Below, piece after piece: positions 27,258 to 36,313 of a stretch of DNA of 64,000 nucleotides (within the stretch, counting starts at the first letter, position 1; every line of letters begins with the position of its first letter). The stretch covers positions 744,001 to 808,000 of the forward strand of contig NZ_CP090953.1 of assembly GCF_021513175.1 (NCBI RefSeq), written 5' to 3'. Made by a program: the position numbers and the translations under genes. Under the pieces are notes generated by a model. It was not told where the DNA came from. It searched no databases and worked only from the letters and a program-made list of their open reading frames with translations. The stretch comes from Sphingomonas sp. S2-65. GTDB lineage: Bacteria > Pseudomonadota > Alphaproteobacteria > Sphingomonadales > Sphingomonadaceae.

Positions 27258-28115
27258 TCAGCAGAGGACTTCGTCGCCGAGATGGCGCCAGGCCACGACC
27301 TGCTGCTGCTGCTCGCCCAGACCGGCGATGCCGAGGCGCATCGTGTCACCCGGCTTGAGGAAGATCGACGCCGGCTTCTTGCCCTCGCCCACGCCGGGAG
27401 GCGTGCCGGTGATGAGCAGATCGCCCGGATAGAGCGTCATATACTGGCTGACATAGGCGATGATCTGACGCACGTTGAAGATCATCGTGCGGGTGTTGCC
27501 GGTCTGCATCCGCTCGCCATTGACGTCGAGGAACATGGCGAGATCCTGGCAATCGGCGATCTCGTCGCGAGTGACCAGCCACGGGCCGACCGGGCAGAAG
27601 GTGTCGTGGCCCTTGCCCTTCGACCATTGGCTGCCGCGCTGCTTCTGGTTGAAGCGCTCCGAGACGTCGTTGGCGATGGTGAAGCCGGCGACGTGATCGA
27701 GCGCATCGGCTTCCTCGACATAGCGCGCGGTCTTGCCGATGATCACGCCGAGCTCGACTTCCCAATCGCTGTGGGTGGAATCGCGCGGGATCATCACTTC
27801 GTCGTTCGGGCCGGTGAGGCTGGACAGCGCCTTCATGAACATGACTGGCTCGGTCGGGATCGGCAGGTTGGATTCGATCGCATGATCCTCATAATTGAGG
27901 CCGATCGCGACGATCTTGCCGATGCCGCGCACGGGCACGCCGAGGCGAGTGCCGGCATCGACCACCGGCAGGCTCGACGGATCGACTGCGGCGAGGCCGG
28001 CGATCGCATCGACGGTGATGTCCTGGACATGCGCCGACACGTCGCGGATGCTTCCATCGGTGTGGACCAGGCCGGGCTTTTCCTGGCCGCGGGGGCCGTA
28101 GCGGCAGAGTTTCAT
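27258..28115 (-). CDS. Fumarylacetoacetate-hydrolase-family enzyme
   Basis: This 285-residue protein has the FAH C-terminal fold after a short N-terminal domain. The family motifs are GLNYEDHA, the acidic metal ligands in DWEVELGVIIGK, FTIANDVSERFNQ, and TGTPPGVGEGKKP. Such enzymes cut C-C bonds or hydrate in 2-oxo acid or sugar-acid pathways (acylpyruvases, 2,4-diketo-3-deoxy acid hydrolases). The substrate is not evident. The ATG at 28115 starts the family N-terminus MKLCRYGPRG. It is divergent from lutA, so a link to lactate or sugar-acid use is possible. Confidence 0.88.
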   Translation of the reverse strand: MKLCRYGPRGQEKPGLVHTDGSIRDVSAHVQDITVDAIAGLAAVDPSSLPVVDAGTRLGVPVRGIGKIVAIGLNYEDHAIESNLPIPTEPVMFMKALSSLTGPNDEVMIPRDSTHSDWEVELGVIIGKTARYVEEADALDHVAGFTIANDVSERFNQKQRGSQWSKGKGHDTFCPVGPWLVTRDEIADCQDLAMFLDVNGERMQTGNTRTMIFNVRQIIAYVSQYMTLYPGDLLITGTPPGVGEGKKPASIFLKPGDTMRLGIAGLGEQQQQVVAWRHLGDEVLC

Positions 28116-28320
28116 ACGTGCGGGTTCTCTCTGTACGGTTGGATCGCATGCCGCGATCGGGTTCGACGCCGGACGGGCTTGTAGACGGACAAAGCGTGCA
28201 ACGCCACGCGCTTGCCGCGCGCCCCGCGCGATGCCAAGAGCGCAGCCGCGCCGAAAGGGCGCGGCACGCTTTTGACGAGGTGGACGCGATGGTCTCCTGC
28301 CCCTGCGACAGTCCGGCCCG

Positions 28321-29082
28321 ATGAGCGAGCGCCGCCAGGTCGCGCTGTTCGTCACGTGCCTGGTCGACACGATGCGCCCGCGGGTGGGCTTTGCCGCGAT
28401 CGATGCGCTGGAGGCGGCGGGGTGCGACGTGGCGGTGCCGCGGGCGCAGACCTGTTGCGGGCAGCCCGCGCTCAATTCGGGCGACCGGCGGGATGCCGAA
28501 GCACTGGCCCGCGCGACGATCGAGGCGCTGGAGGGCTATCCCTTCGTCGTCGTCCCCAGCGGCTCCTGCGCCGGGACGATCCGCGTGCATTATCCCGAAA
28601 TCCTTGCGCACGATCCGATCTGGAGCCCGCGCGCGGCAGCGCTGGCGGCGCGGACCTGGGAGATCCTGGCATTCCTGGACCAGGTCTGCGGATGGCGGCC
28701 CGAGGGTGTGACCCTGCCAGTCAGCGCGACCTATCACGACAGCTGCGCGGGGCTGCGCGAATTGGGGATCAAGGCGCAACCGCGCCGGCTGCTCGGCGCA
28801 ATCGAGGGACTGCGGCTGACGCCGCTGGGGGGCGAGGAAACCTGTTGCGGGTTCGGCGGCACCTTCTGCGTGAAATACCCCGCAATCTCCAACGCGATCA
28901 CGGACGAGAAGGCCGCCGCGATCGAGGCGAGCGGCGCCGAATTGCTGCTGGCGGGCGACCTGGGCTGCCTGATGAACATGGCGGGCAAGCTCCACCGGCG
29001 CGGATCGGCGGTGCGGGCGATGCACACCGTCGAAGTGCTAGCCGGCATGGGCGACGGGCCGGCGATCGGCGAAGAGGCATGA
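28321..29082 (+). CDS. lutA: L-lactate utilisation protein LutA (CCG-domain Fe-S protein)
   Basis: The 253-residue protein has two CCG domains (TCCGQPALNSGD about residue 44 and TCCGFGGTFCVKYP about residue 178), the cysteine motifs of heterodisulfide-reductase-like and glycolate-oxidase Fe-S subunits. With lutB and lutC it forms the cytoplasmic LutABC complex that oxidises L-lactate to pyruvate. It overlaps lutB by ATGA. Confidence 0.9.
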   Translation: MSERRQVALFVTCLVDTMRPRVGFAAIDALEAAGCDVAVPRAQTCCGQPALNSGDRRDAEALARATIEALEGYPFVVVPSGSCAGTIRVHYPEILAHDPIWSPRAAALAARTWEILAFLDQVCGWRPEGVTLPVSATYHDSCAGLRELGIKAQPRRLLGAIEGLRLTPLGGEETCCGFGGTFCVKYPAISNAITDEKAAAIEASGAELLLAGDLGCLMNMAGKLHRRGSAVRAMHTVEVLAGMGDGPAIGEEA

Positions 29083-30470
29083 GCGCCGGCTTCAAGGCGC
29101 GCGCCGCCGAGGCACTGGTCGATCCGCTGCTCAAGATCGCCGTCGAGCGCACCGCGGGCACCGCCGAGGCGAAGCGCGCGGCTTCGGTGGCGGCGTTCGA
29201 CGCGTTCGGGGCGGCGCGGACCCGCGCGGCGGCGATCAAGGATCATGTGATCGCGCACCTTGGCCACTATCTCGAGCAGTTCGAGACCAATGCCATCGCC
29301 GCCGGCGCGCAGGTGCATTGGGCGGAGACCGCAGACGAGGCGTGCCGAATCGTCATCGACATCTGCCGCAAGGCAGGCGCGAAATCGGTGGCGCGATCCA
29401 AATCGATGCTGGGCGAGGAGATCGGCCTGCCCCACGCGCTGGCCGAGGCGGGGATCGAGCGGATCGAGACCGACCTGGCCGAGCACATCATCCAATTGGC
29501 CGGCGAGCGCCCCTCGCACATCGTGTGGCCGGCGATGCACAAGACGCGCGAGCAGGTTTCGGCGCTGTTCCGCGAACGCCATGCCGAACCACATGCCGAG
29601 GAGACGATCGCGGCGATGGCGGAGAGCGCGCGGCGGCATCTGCGCGCCGGGATGCTGGCTGCGGACGTGGGTATTTCCGGGGCGAACTTCCTGCTGGCCG
29701 ATAGCGGCAGCGTCTGCACCGTCACCAATGAAGGCAATGCGGAGCTTTCGATCGTGCCGCCGCGCGTGCACATCGTCACGGCGGGGATCGAGAAGCTGGT
29801 GCCGTCGATGGATCATGCGGTGCACCTGCTGCGCCTGCTGGCGCGATCCGCGACGGGCGCGGCGCTGACGCAATATACGACCTTCTACACCGGGCCGAAG
29901 CGCGCCGAGGATCTGGACGGGCCCGAGGAGATGCACATCGTGCTGGTCGACAACGGCCGCACCAAGATGCGCGCCGAAGGGCTGGCCGAGATGCTCCGCT
30001 GCATCCGCTGCGGCGCCTGCATGAACCATTGCGTGGTGTTCCGGCAGATTGGCGGCCATGCCTATGGCGGCACCTATCCCGGGCCGATCGGCGCGGTGCT
30101 CACTCCGGCGCTGGACGGAATCGCCGCGTCGCGCGACTTGCCCCAGGCCTGCACGATGAACGGCAAATGCCAGGAGGTGTGCCCGGTCAACATCCCCCTC
30201 CCCACGCTGCTGCGCGGCTGGCGCGAGAAGAGCTGGCGCGAGGGGCTCGAGCCGGCCTCGACCCGAAGCGCCGTGCGGCTATGGGCCTGGGTGGCGCGGC
30301 GGCCCTGGCTGTACCGACTGAGTGCGCGCGTGGCGGTGCGCGGGATGCGGCTGTTCGGCGGCAGCTGGATCGCGGCACTGCCGCTGGCCGGCGGCTGGAC
30401 GCAGCACCGGGACCTGCCCGCGCCGCAGGGCAAGACCTTCATGGAACAGATGCGAGAGCGGCAGCGGTGA
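29079..30470 (+). CDS. lutB: L-lactate utilisation Fe-S protein LutB
   Basis: This is a 463-residue iron-sulfur protein with an LUD-type N-terminal domain (SKSMLGEEIGLPHAL, DVGISGANFLLAD, GIEKLVPSMDHAV) and a 4Fe-4S ferredoxin pair near the C-terminus (CIRCGACMNHC and CTMNGKCQEVCP). The gene order lutA-lutB-lutC and the 4-base overlaps on both sides indicate a coupled operon. Confidence 0.93.
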   Translation: MSAGFKARAAEALVDPLLKIAVERTAGTAEAKRAASVAAFDAFGAARTRAAAIKDHVIAHLGHYLEQFETNAIAAGAQVHWAETADEACRIVIDICRKAGAKSVARSKSMLGEEIGLPHALAEAGIERIETDLAEHIIQLAGERPSHIVWPAMHKTREQVSALFRERHAEPHAEETIAAMAESARRHLRAGMLAADVGISGANFLLADSGSVCTVTNEGNAELSIVPPRVHIVTAGIEKLVPSMDHAVHLLRLLARSATGAALTQYTTFYTGPKRAEDLDGPEEMHIVLVDNGRTKMRAEGLAEMLRCIRCGACMNHCVVFRQIGGHAYGGTYPGPIGAVLTPALDGIAASRDLPQACTMNGKCQEVCPVNIPLPTLLRGWREKSWREGLEPASTRSAVRLWAWVARRPWLYRLSARVAVRGMRLFGGSWIAALPLAGGWTQHRDLPAPQGKTFMEQMRERQR

Positions 30471-31075
30471 GCGCGCGCGAAGCGATTCTGGCCCGGCTGG
30501 GACCGGCCGATGGCGATAGCGCCGCCGAAGCGCGCGCGCTGCTGGACCGGCCCGAGCGCCCGGCAGTGGACGCGGCGCGGCTGATCGAGACCTTTGCCGA
30601 GCAACTGGCGGCGCCCAGCGTCGCGGCGAGCCTGGACCGGGCTGCCTCGCCCCAGGAGCTGCCGGCGGCAGTGCGGCGCTATTTCGCTGCGATCCCCGGC
30701 CCCCCGCCGCTTTATGTGCCGCCCGAGCCGTGGCTGCTGGCGTTGGACTGGACAGGCGTTGCCCTCGATCCGGTGTGCGCAATCGATGGCGGGGCGGCGC
30801 TGGCGCTGGCGACCGCCGCAGTGGCCGAGACCGGATCGCTGGTGCTCGATACCGCGCCGGCCGCGCCGATGCTGCCCAATTTCCTGGCGCTGCATCATCT
30901 GGTGGTGGTCCGCGCCGAGACGCTGGTCGCGCATCTGGAGGATGTGCCCGCCCCCGCGCACTGGCCGCGCGCGCGCTATTGGGTGACCGGCGTTTCCGGG
31001 ACGACCGACATCGAGGGACAATATGTGCGCGGCGCGCATGGCCCGCGCTTCCTCCACGTCATCCTGCTCGGCTGA
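30467..31075 (+). CDS. lutC: L-lactate utilisation protein LutC
   Basis: The 202-residue LUD-domain protein starts at GTG 30467, which overlaps the lutB stop. The end carries the family stretch VTGVSGTTDIEGQYVRGAHGP. It is slightly short for LutC, mostly in the N-terminal linker. It completes the LutABC set. Confidence 0.9.
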   Translation: MSAREAILARLGPADGDSAAEARALLDRPERPAVDAARLIETFAEQLAAPSVAASLDRAASPQELPAAVRRYFAAIPGPPPLYVPPEPWLLALDWTGVALDPVCAIDGGAALALATAAVAETGSLVLDTAPAAPMLPNFLALHHLVVVRAETLVAHLEDVPAPAHWPRARYWVTGVSGTTDIEGQYVRGAHGPRFLHVILLG

Positions 31076-31117
31076 TCGGGCCGCCGTGGATCCCGCCCTT
31101 TGCTGCAAGGAACGCCG

Positions 31118-32083
31118 ATGCCCGAACTGGTCCTGATCGACGCGGGGGGAACGATCGCCTCGGTTCCCGACGATTCGGGCGTCCTGATCGGCGGCAGCGG
31201 CGCGGCGCGGCTGCGCGACGTGCTGGCAGCGCCGCTGCGCGACGGCGTGGAGGAACGGCAGGCCTATGCCGGGCTGAGCGAGGACATGGGATTCGCCGAT
31301 GCGATGCAAGTCGCGCGGATGATGGATGCCGCCGCGAGCGAGGGAGCCGCGGGCGTGGTGGTCACGCACGGCACCGACACGATGGAAGACGTGGCGTTCC
31401 TGACCGAGCTGTTCCACGGCGGCGCGGCGCCGATCCTGTTCACCGGCGCGCAGCGGCCCGCATCGCTGCCGGGCTGCGACGGGCCCGCCAATCTGCACGA
31501 CGCCGTGCTGGTGGCGCGCGATCCGTCCGCGCGCGGGATCGGCACCGCGATCGTCTTTGGCGGGCGCATCCTGCCGGCCCGCAGCGCCCGCAAGCTGGAC
31601 AGCAGCGGCCCCGAAGCCTTTGGCCCGCACGGCGCCGCGATCGGGCGAGTCGACGATCATGGCGTTCGGCTGACGGCCATGCCGCGGCGCGCGCCGACCT
31701 TCGCCCTCGCCGATCCCGAGCCGCGGGTGGAGATCGCCGCGCTGGGCCTCGGGAGCAGCGCGGCTTTGGTCGATGCGCTGGTCGGCGATGGCGTGCGGGG
31801 ATTGGTGATCGAGGGGTTCGGCCGCGGCAACGTGCCGTCGCAGATCGTGCCCGCGATCGAGCGCGCCAAGGCCGCCGGAGTGCTGGTGGGGATCGCGACG
31901 CATTGCGTGGAGGGCGGCACTGCGCCGGCCTATCGATCGGGCGCGCGGCTGGCGGCGCTGGGTGCGGTGGGCGCGGAGGACCTGAGCGCCCGCAAGCTGC
32001 GGCTGCTGTTCGCGGTCGCGCTTTCGGGCGGGCGGAGCGCGGAGGAGGCTGAGCGGCTGGTGCGGGAGTGGCTGGCCTCGTAA
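31118..32083 (+). CDS. L-asparaginase/glutaminase-family amidohydrolase
   Basis: This 321-residue enzyme of the bacterial asparaginase fold has the first catalytic Thr motif DAGGTIAS near the N-terminus and the second, VVTHGTDTMEDVAF, at about residue 83. The ATG at 31118 has AAGGA seven bases upstream; an earlier in-frame ATG at 31100 lacks one. No signal peptide is present, so it is cytoplasmic. It follows lutC by 42 bases and may be cotranscribed, though no functional link is known. Confidence 0.9.
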   Translation: MPELVLIDAGGTIASVPDDSGVLIGGSGAARLRDVLAAPLRDGVEERQAYAGLSEDMGFADAMQVARMMDAAASEGAAGVVVTHGTDTMEDVAFLTELFHGGAAPILFTGAQRPASLPGCDGPANLHDAVLVARDPSARGIGTAIVFGGRILPARSARKLDSSGPEAFGPHGAAIGRVDDHGVRLTAMPRRAPTFALADPEPRVEIAALGLGSSAALVDALVGDGVRGLVIEGFGRGNVPSQIVPAIERAKAAGVLVGIATHCVEGGTAPAYRSGARLAALGAVGAEDLSARKLRLLFAVALSGGRSAEEAERLVREWLAS

Positions 32084-32095
32084 GCGCCGCCGACG

Positions 32096-32704
32096 CTAGA
32101 ATTCGATGCCGCGCTGCGCCTTGACGTTCTGCTCGCGGAACGGGTGCTTGACGAGCGTCATTTCGGTGACGAGATCGGCGGCGTCGATCAACGCTTGCGG
32201 CGCGTTGCGGCCGGTGACGATGACGTGCGTCCTCTCGGGCTTGGCGGCGAGCGCCTCCAGCACTTCGGCGACCGGCAGATAGTCGTAGCGCAGGATGATG
32301 TTGAGCTCGTCGGCGACGACCATGTCATAGGACGGATCGGCGATCATCCGCTTCACTTCTTCCCAGCCCTGGCGCGCCACCGCGACGTCGCGGGCGCGGT
32401 CCTGCGTGTCCCAAGTGAAGCCCTCCCCCATCGGCTTGAACTCGATCTGATCGGGGAAACGGTCGAACACCGCCTTTTCGCCGGTGGCCATCGCGCCCTT
32501 GACGAACTGGACGACGCCGATCTTCATGCCATGGCCGAGCGCGCGAACGACCATGCCGAGCGCGGCGGAGGTCTTGCCCTTGCCGGCGCCGGTGTGGACG
32601 ATCACCAGCCCCTTCTCGACAGTCTTGGTCGCGAGCTTCTTCTCGTGCGCGGCCTGCACCTTCTTCATCTTGGCATTGTGTTCGTCGTCGCTGCGCGGCT
32701 TCAT
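32096..32704 (-). CDS. cobO: Cob(I)alamin/corrinoid adenosyltransferase (CobO/BtuR)
   Basis: The 202-residue enzyme transfers the adenosyl group from ATP to cob(I)yrinic diamide or cobalamin. The P-loop HTGAGKGKTSAALGM, VQFVKGAM and the acidic stretch DMVVADELNIIL are typical. GGAGAG precedes the ATG. It lies 5 kb from the other cobalamin genes, after regA in the same direction, across a 104-base gap. Confidence 0.94.
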   Translation of the reverse strand: MKPRSDDEHNAKMKKVQAAHEKKLATKTVEKGLVIVHTGAGKGKTSAALGMVVRALGHGMKIGVVQFVKGAMATGEKAVFDRFPDQIEFKPMGEGFTWDTQDRARDVAVARQGWEEVKRMIADPSYDMVVADELNIILRYDYLPVAEVLEALAAKPERTHVIVTGRNAPQALIDAADLVTEMTLVKHPFREQNVKAQRGIEF

Positions 32705-32808
32705 CGCGTCTCTCCGGCAATTTTGTTGCAGGCAGCATGCCCGCGCTGGATATTAGTTTCCACAGGGTTCACCGGACGCTTGCATCCTTGGGGCGCCTGC
32801 AGCGGCAA

Positions 32809-33336
32809 TCAGATGTGGCGCTTCTCGAGCTTGCGGACCAGCGTGCGGCGGTGGAGGCCCAGGCGACGCGCGGCCTCGGAGATGTTGAAGTCGGTTTCGA
32901 CGAGGACCTGATGGATATGCTCCCACTCCAGCGTCTTGATCGAGGTCGGCCGCGTGGTGATGTTCGCTTCCTCATCGCCCTTCACCTTGTCGAACGCAGC
33001 TTCGATGTCGTCGGTGTTGGCCGGCTTGGTAAGGTAGTTCGTCGCGCCCAGCTTGATCGCCTCGACCGCGGTGGCAATGCTGGCGAAGCCGGTCAGGACG
33101 ACGATGCGGGTTTCTTCGTCCAGCTCGTGCAGCGTCTTGATGCATCCCAGGCCGGACGCGCCGCCCAGTCGCAGGTCGATGATCGCATGCGTGGGGCGCA
33201 GGCGTTCGGCAAGATCCGCCAGCCCGCTAGGACCGTCCAGCATCTCGACACGGTAGCCGCGCCGCTCGAACGAGCGTGCCAGCGTGCGGGCGAGCACTGC
33301 GTCGTCTTCGACGATCAACAGGCGGCGGTCGCTCAT
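32809..33336 (-). CDS. regA: RegA/PrrA/ActR-type redox response regulator
   Basis: This 175-residue DNA-binding regulator has an N-terminal receiver domain with the acidic pair VEDD (residues about 9-12), the phospho-acceptor Asp in AIIDLRLGG, and Lys in YLTKPAN. The C-terminal Fis-type helix-turn-helix reads NISEAARRLGLHRRTLVRKL, the near-invariant RegA recognition helix. It overlaps the sensor gene by ATGA. RegA adjusts respiration and energy metabolism to redox state in alphaproteobacteria. Confidence 0.94.
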   Translation of the reverse strand: MSDRRLLIVEDDAVLARTLARSFERRGYRVEMLDGPSGLADLAERLRPTHAIIDLRLGGASGLGCIKTLHELDEETRIVVLTGFASIATAVEAIKLGATNYLTKPANTDDIEAAFDKVKGDEEANITTRPTSIKTLEWEHIHQVLVETDFNISEAARRLGLHRRTLVRKLEKRHI

Positions 33337-34598
33337 GCCTGGATCGCCAGCGCGGCGAGCGGCAGCCGTAGCGACACCTGCGCCCCGCGCCCGGGCCGGT
33401 TGCGCGCCTCCAGCATGCCCCCCAGCGTACGCAGGACGTTGTTGGTGAGGAACAGCCCCAGCCCGGCGCCGCGCCGCGACTTGGTGCTTTGATACGGCTG
33501 CCCGATCGCCGACAGGATGTGCGCGGGGAAACCGCGGCCATCGTCTTGGACTGTGAGGATCAGCATATCCTGGTCCAACGCAGCGGAAAGGAGGATGTTC
33601 GATGCGTCGGCCTCGGCGGCGTTATCGAGCAAGTTGAGCAGAGCCTGGCCCAAAGCCTTGTCGGAAACGATGGCGATGTCGCGTCCCAGCAGATCCTCGA
33701 TGCGGATCCAGTCCCGCGCCGCCGCATTGGCGACGATGCCGCTCAGGAAACGGCGCAGCGTGGTGCGCTCGGGCGCGTGCCCGGTCACTTCGCCCGCCGC
33801 GAACAGGATGCCGGCGACGATCTCCTTGCAGCGTGCCACCTCGGCCTGCATCTCGGCCACTTCTTCGGCCAGCCGCGGATCGGCGCTGACCGCCGCTTCG
33901 GCGCGCCAGTCGCCCAACGCCACCGACAGCGAGGCGAGCGGTGTCCCCAGTTCATGCGCGGCGCCGCTGGCGAGCAGGCCGATGCGAACGACATGCTCCT
34001 CTTCCGCGGCCCGCTGGCGCAGCGTGGCGAGATAAGCGTCGCGGTGACGCAGGTTGCGCGTCACCCGGGTGACGAACAGCTCCAGCAGCACAGCGGCAAG
34101 CGTGTAGTTGAACCAAAGCGCCAGGATGTATGCGCGCGGCAGAGCGATGCGCAGCGCGGGCGGCAGGTCCAGCGGCGGCGCGTACAAGGCGAGCAGCCCC
34201 AGCGCGCCGCTGGTCAGCGCCACCAGCAACCAGCTTGACCACGCCTCCAGAAGCACCGCACCGAGCACCACCTGAAGCAGGTACAATGCGAGGAACGGAT
34301 TGGTCGCGCCGCCGCTCAGATAAAGCTGCACCGACAGGCACGTCACGTCCATCACCAGCGTCGCCAGCAGGATCGTGTTGTTCACCGGCCCGCGCAGATA
34401 GGCCGTGAGTGCCAGCAGGTTGACCATCACCAGGACGAACAGAGTCAGCAGCATCGGCATCATCGGCAGCCGCACGCTGAGCAGCATGTGCACCGCCAGG
34501 ATCGTGGCGAGCTGCCCGCCCACCGCCAGCCACCGCAGGTAACTGAGCAGCAGCAGGTTGCGGCGCGCGGCTTCGTCGCCTGCGAAAAGCGGCGTCAT
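33333..34598 (-). CDS. regB: RegB/PrrB/ActS-type redox sensor histidine kinase
   Basis: The 421-residue membrane kinase has about six N-terminal membrane helices with the quinone-site heptad GGATNPF. The H-box GAAHELGTPLASLS follows, then ARCKEIV with the Cys found in redox-sensing RegB proteins, and N, G boxes (NLLDNAAEA, DDGRGFP, GAGLGLFL). The ATG at 34598 overlaps the SURF1 stop by ATGA and the stop overlaps regA. The position after cyoABCD and SURF1 ties the sensor to a terminal oxidase operon. Confidence 0.94.
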   Translation of the reverse strand: MTPLFAGDEAARRNLLLLSYLRWLAVGGQLATILAVHMLLSVRLPMMPMLLTLFVLVMVNLLALTAYLRGPVNNTILLATLVMDVTCLSVQLYLSGGATNPFLALYLLQVVLGAVLLEAWSSWLLVALTSGALGLLALYAPPLDLPPALRIALPRAYILALWFNYTLAAVLLELFVTRVTRNLRHRDAYLATLRQRAAEEEHVVRIGLLASGAAHELGTPLASLSVALGDWRAEAAVSADPRLAEEVAEMQAEVARCKEIVAGILFAAGEVTGHAPERTTLRRFLSGIVANAAARDWIRIEDLLGRDIAIVSDKALGQALLNLLDNAAEADASNILLSAALDQDMLILTVQDDGRGFPAHILSAIGQPYQSTKSRRGAGLGLFLTNNVLRTLGGMLEARNRPGRGAQVSLRLPLAALAIQA

Positions 34599-35278
34599 GC
34601 CGTCCTGCGGCGCGCGAGCACCGAGAGTATGACGATCAACGCGGCAAGCCCGAACCAAGTGAGCGCATAGACGAGATGGTTGTTGGTGAAGCGCACCACC
34701 GTCATGCCGCCCCGCGGCCACCCGTTCCCGGTTCGGTCAGAATCGATGAAGTAAGGCGCGGCGGCATCGATGCCCTGCCGCGCGGCGATCGCCTGGACGT
34801 CGCGCGAATACCAGCGGTTCTGCCCGGGATCGTTGCGGCGCAGGAAGCCGCCGCCCGGTTCGCTGGTCCGCAACAGCCCGGTGACGGTAACTGGTACATC
34901 AGCCGGCGGCGCGATCTTGCCGCGAAGATCGGCGGGAACGAAGCCGCGGTTGACCAGCACCGTCCAGCCCGCATCGGCACGCAGCGGGGTCATGAGCCAA
35001 TAACCGCCGCCAAGGTCGGTCACCGCCTGGACATAGCTGTCCCGGTCACCCACGAAGCGCCCACGTATCTGAACGCGGGTATAAGCCGCGTCGGCGCCGA
35101 CAGCGGGCCAGGCGGCTGGTCCGGGCGCCGCGACCGGCACGGCGGCAAGTCGCTGTTCGACCTGGGCAATCAGCGCCAGCTTCCAAGCGCGGCGCTCCAT
35201 CTGCCATACGCCCAGGCCGGCAAGCACGAGGACCGCGACGAGCGCCAGCGTCCCGCCGACGAGGCGGCGGGCGCGCAC
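34595..35278 (-). CDS. SURF1-family oxidase assembly protein
   Basis: This 227-residue protein has one membrane helix at each end (residues about 8-24 and 203-221) and a periplasmic core, the SURF1 layout. Typical stretches are GVWQMERRAWK, GYWLMTPL, VLVNRGFVP and the C-terminal HLVYALTWFGLA. SURF1 proteins help insert haem into haem-copper oxidases. Here the gene directly follows cyoD, so the client is probably the cyo quinol oxidase. Confidence 0.92.
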   Translation of the reverse strand: MRARRLVGGTLALVAVLVLAGLGVWQMERRAWKLALIAQVEQRLAAVPVAAPGPAAWPAVGADAAYTRVQIRGRFVGDRDSYVQAVTDLGGGYWLMTPLRADAGWTVLVNRGFVPADLRGKIAPPADVPVTVTGLLRTSEPGGGFLRRNDPGQNRWYSRDVQAIAARQGIDAAAPYFIDSDRTGNGWPRGGMTVVRFTNNHLVYALTWFGLAALIVILSVLARRRTA

Positions 35279-35279
35279 C

Positions 35280-35675
35280 TTACATGCCGCCGGACATTCC
35301 CATGTCCGGCATCATGTTCTGGTTCATATGGTACATGACCCACAGCGTTCCGGCCAAGGCGATCACCAGGATGATCACCGTGAAGATCAACGCCATCAGC
35401 GTCCAGCCGCTCTCCGACTTCGAGTTCATGTGCAGGAAGTAGATCATGTGGACGACGATCTGGACGAGCGCGAGCGCCATGCAGATGCCGATCACTACCT
35501 GAACGTTCGCGATCCAGCCGCCCATGACGAGCGCGAACGGGATCGCGGTGAGCACCACCGAAAGAGCGAAGCCGGTCAGATAGCTGCGGCGCGTCCCGTG
35601 CGGCGCGCCGCCATGATCGTCGTGTCCATGGGCAGCGGCGCCATGGCTGGTGGCGTCGTGGGAAGGCGCGCTCAT
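35280..35675 (-). CDS. cyoD: Cytochrome o ubiquinol oxidase subunit IV
   Basis: This 131-residue membrane subunit has a His-rich N-terminus ([10 protein letters not shown]) and three helices. The ATG at 35675 overlaps the cyoC stop by ATGA. The Met-rich C-terminus ([18 protein letters not shown]) is unusual; it could bind copper on the outside, but that is speculation. Confidence 0.93.
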   Translation of the reverse strand: MSAPSHDATSHGAAAHGHDDHGGAPHGTRRSYLTGFALSVVLTAIPFALVMGGWIANVQVVIGICMALALVQIVVHMIYFLHMNSKSESGWTLMALIFTVIILVIALAGTLWVMYHMNQNMMPDMGMSGGM

Positions 35676-36310
35676 CGCAGCACTCCAAGAAGATAGACAA
35701 AGGTGAAGACGCCGATCCAGATCACGTCCAGGAAGTGCCAGAACAGCGACAGGCACTGCAAACGGCGCAGGTTCGCCGGCTCCAGCCCGCGGCGCGCGAC
35801 CTGGACCATCAGCGTCACCAGCCAGATCAGGCCGAAGGTGACGTGCAATCCGTGGGTGCCAACCAGCGTGAAGAACGCCGACAGGAACGCCGAGCGCTGC
35901 GGCCCCGCCCCTTCGTGCAGCAGGTGCGAGAACTCGTAGAGTTCGATCGCCAGGAACGCGGCACCGAACAGGCCGGTCGCCGCCAGCCAGCCGAGAACGG
36001 CGGTCTTCCGCTTCTCGTCGCTGGAGATCATCGCGAAGCCATAGGTGATCGACGACAGCAGCAGCATGGCTGTGTTCACCGCCACCAGCTTGAGGTCGAA
36101 CAGGTCCTTGGGCGTCGGGCCGCCGGCATAAGCCGAGCCATAGACGCCCCAGGATGCGAACAGCATCGCGAAGATGAGGCAGTCGCTCATCAGGTAGAGC
36201 CAGAAGCCCAGCATGGTGCTGGAGCCCGGCGGATGCTCGTGCGGATCGAGGTCCCAGAACGCAGGCGCTTCGGTTCCCGGCGGGGTGGTTGCGGTCATCG
36301 TCGTCGCCAT
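35672..36310 (-). CDS. cyoC: Cytochrome o ubiquinol oxidase subunit III
   Basis: The 212-residue subunit has five membrane helices and the family pattern [20 protein letters not shown] and [17 protein letters not shown]. It lies 3 bases after cyoB and overlaps cyoD. It stabilises the proton-pumping bo3-type oxidase. Confidence 0.95.
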   Translation of the reverse strand: MATTMTATTPPGTEAPAFWDLDPHEHPPGSSTMLGFWLYLMSDCLIFAMLFASWGVYGSAYAGGPTPKDLFDLKLVAVNTAMLLLSSITYGFAMISSDEKRKTAVLGWLAATGLFGAAFLAIELYEFSHLLHEGAGPQRSAFLSAFFTLVGTHGLHVTFGLIWLVTLMVQVARRGLEPANLRRLQCLSLFWHFLDVIWIGVFTFVYLLGVLR

Positions 36311-36313
36311 GGT

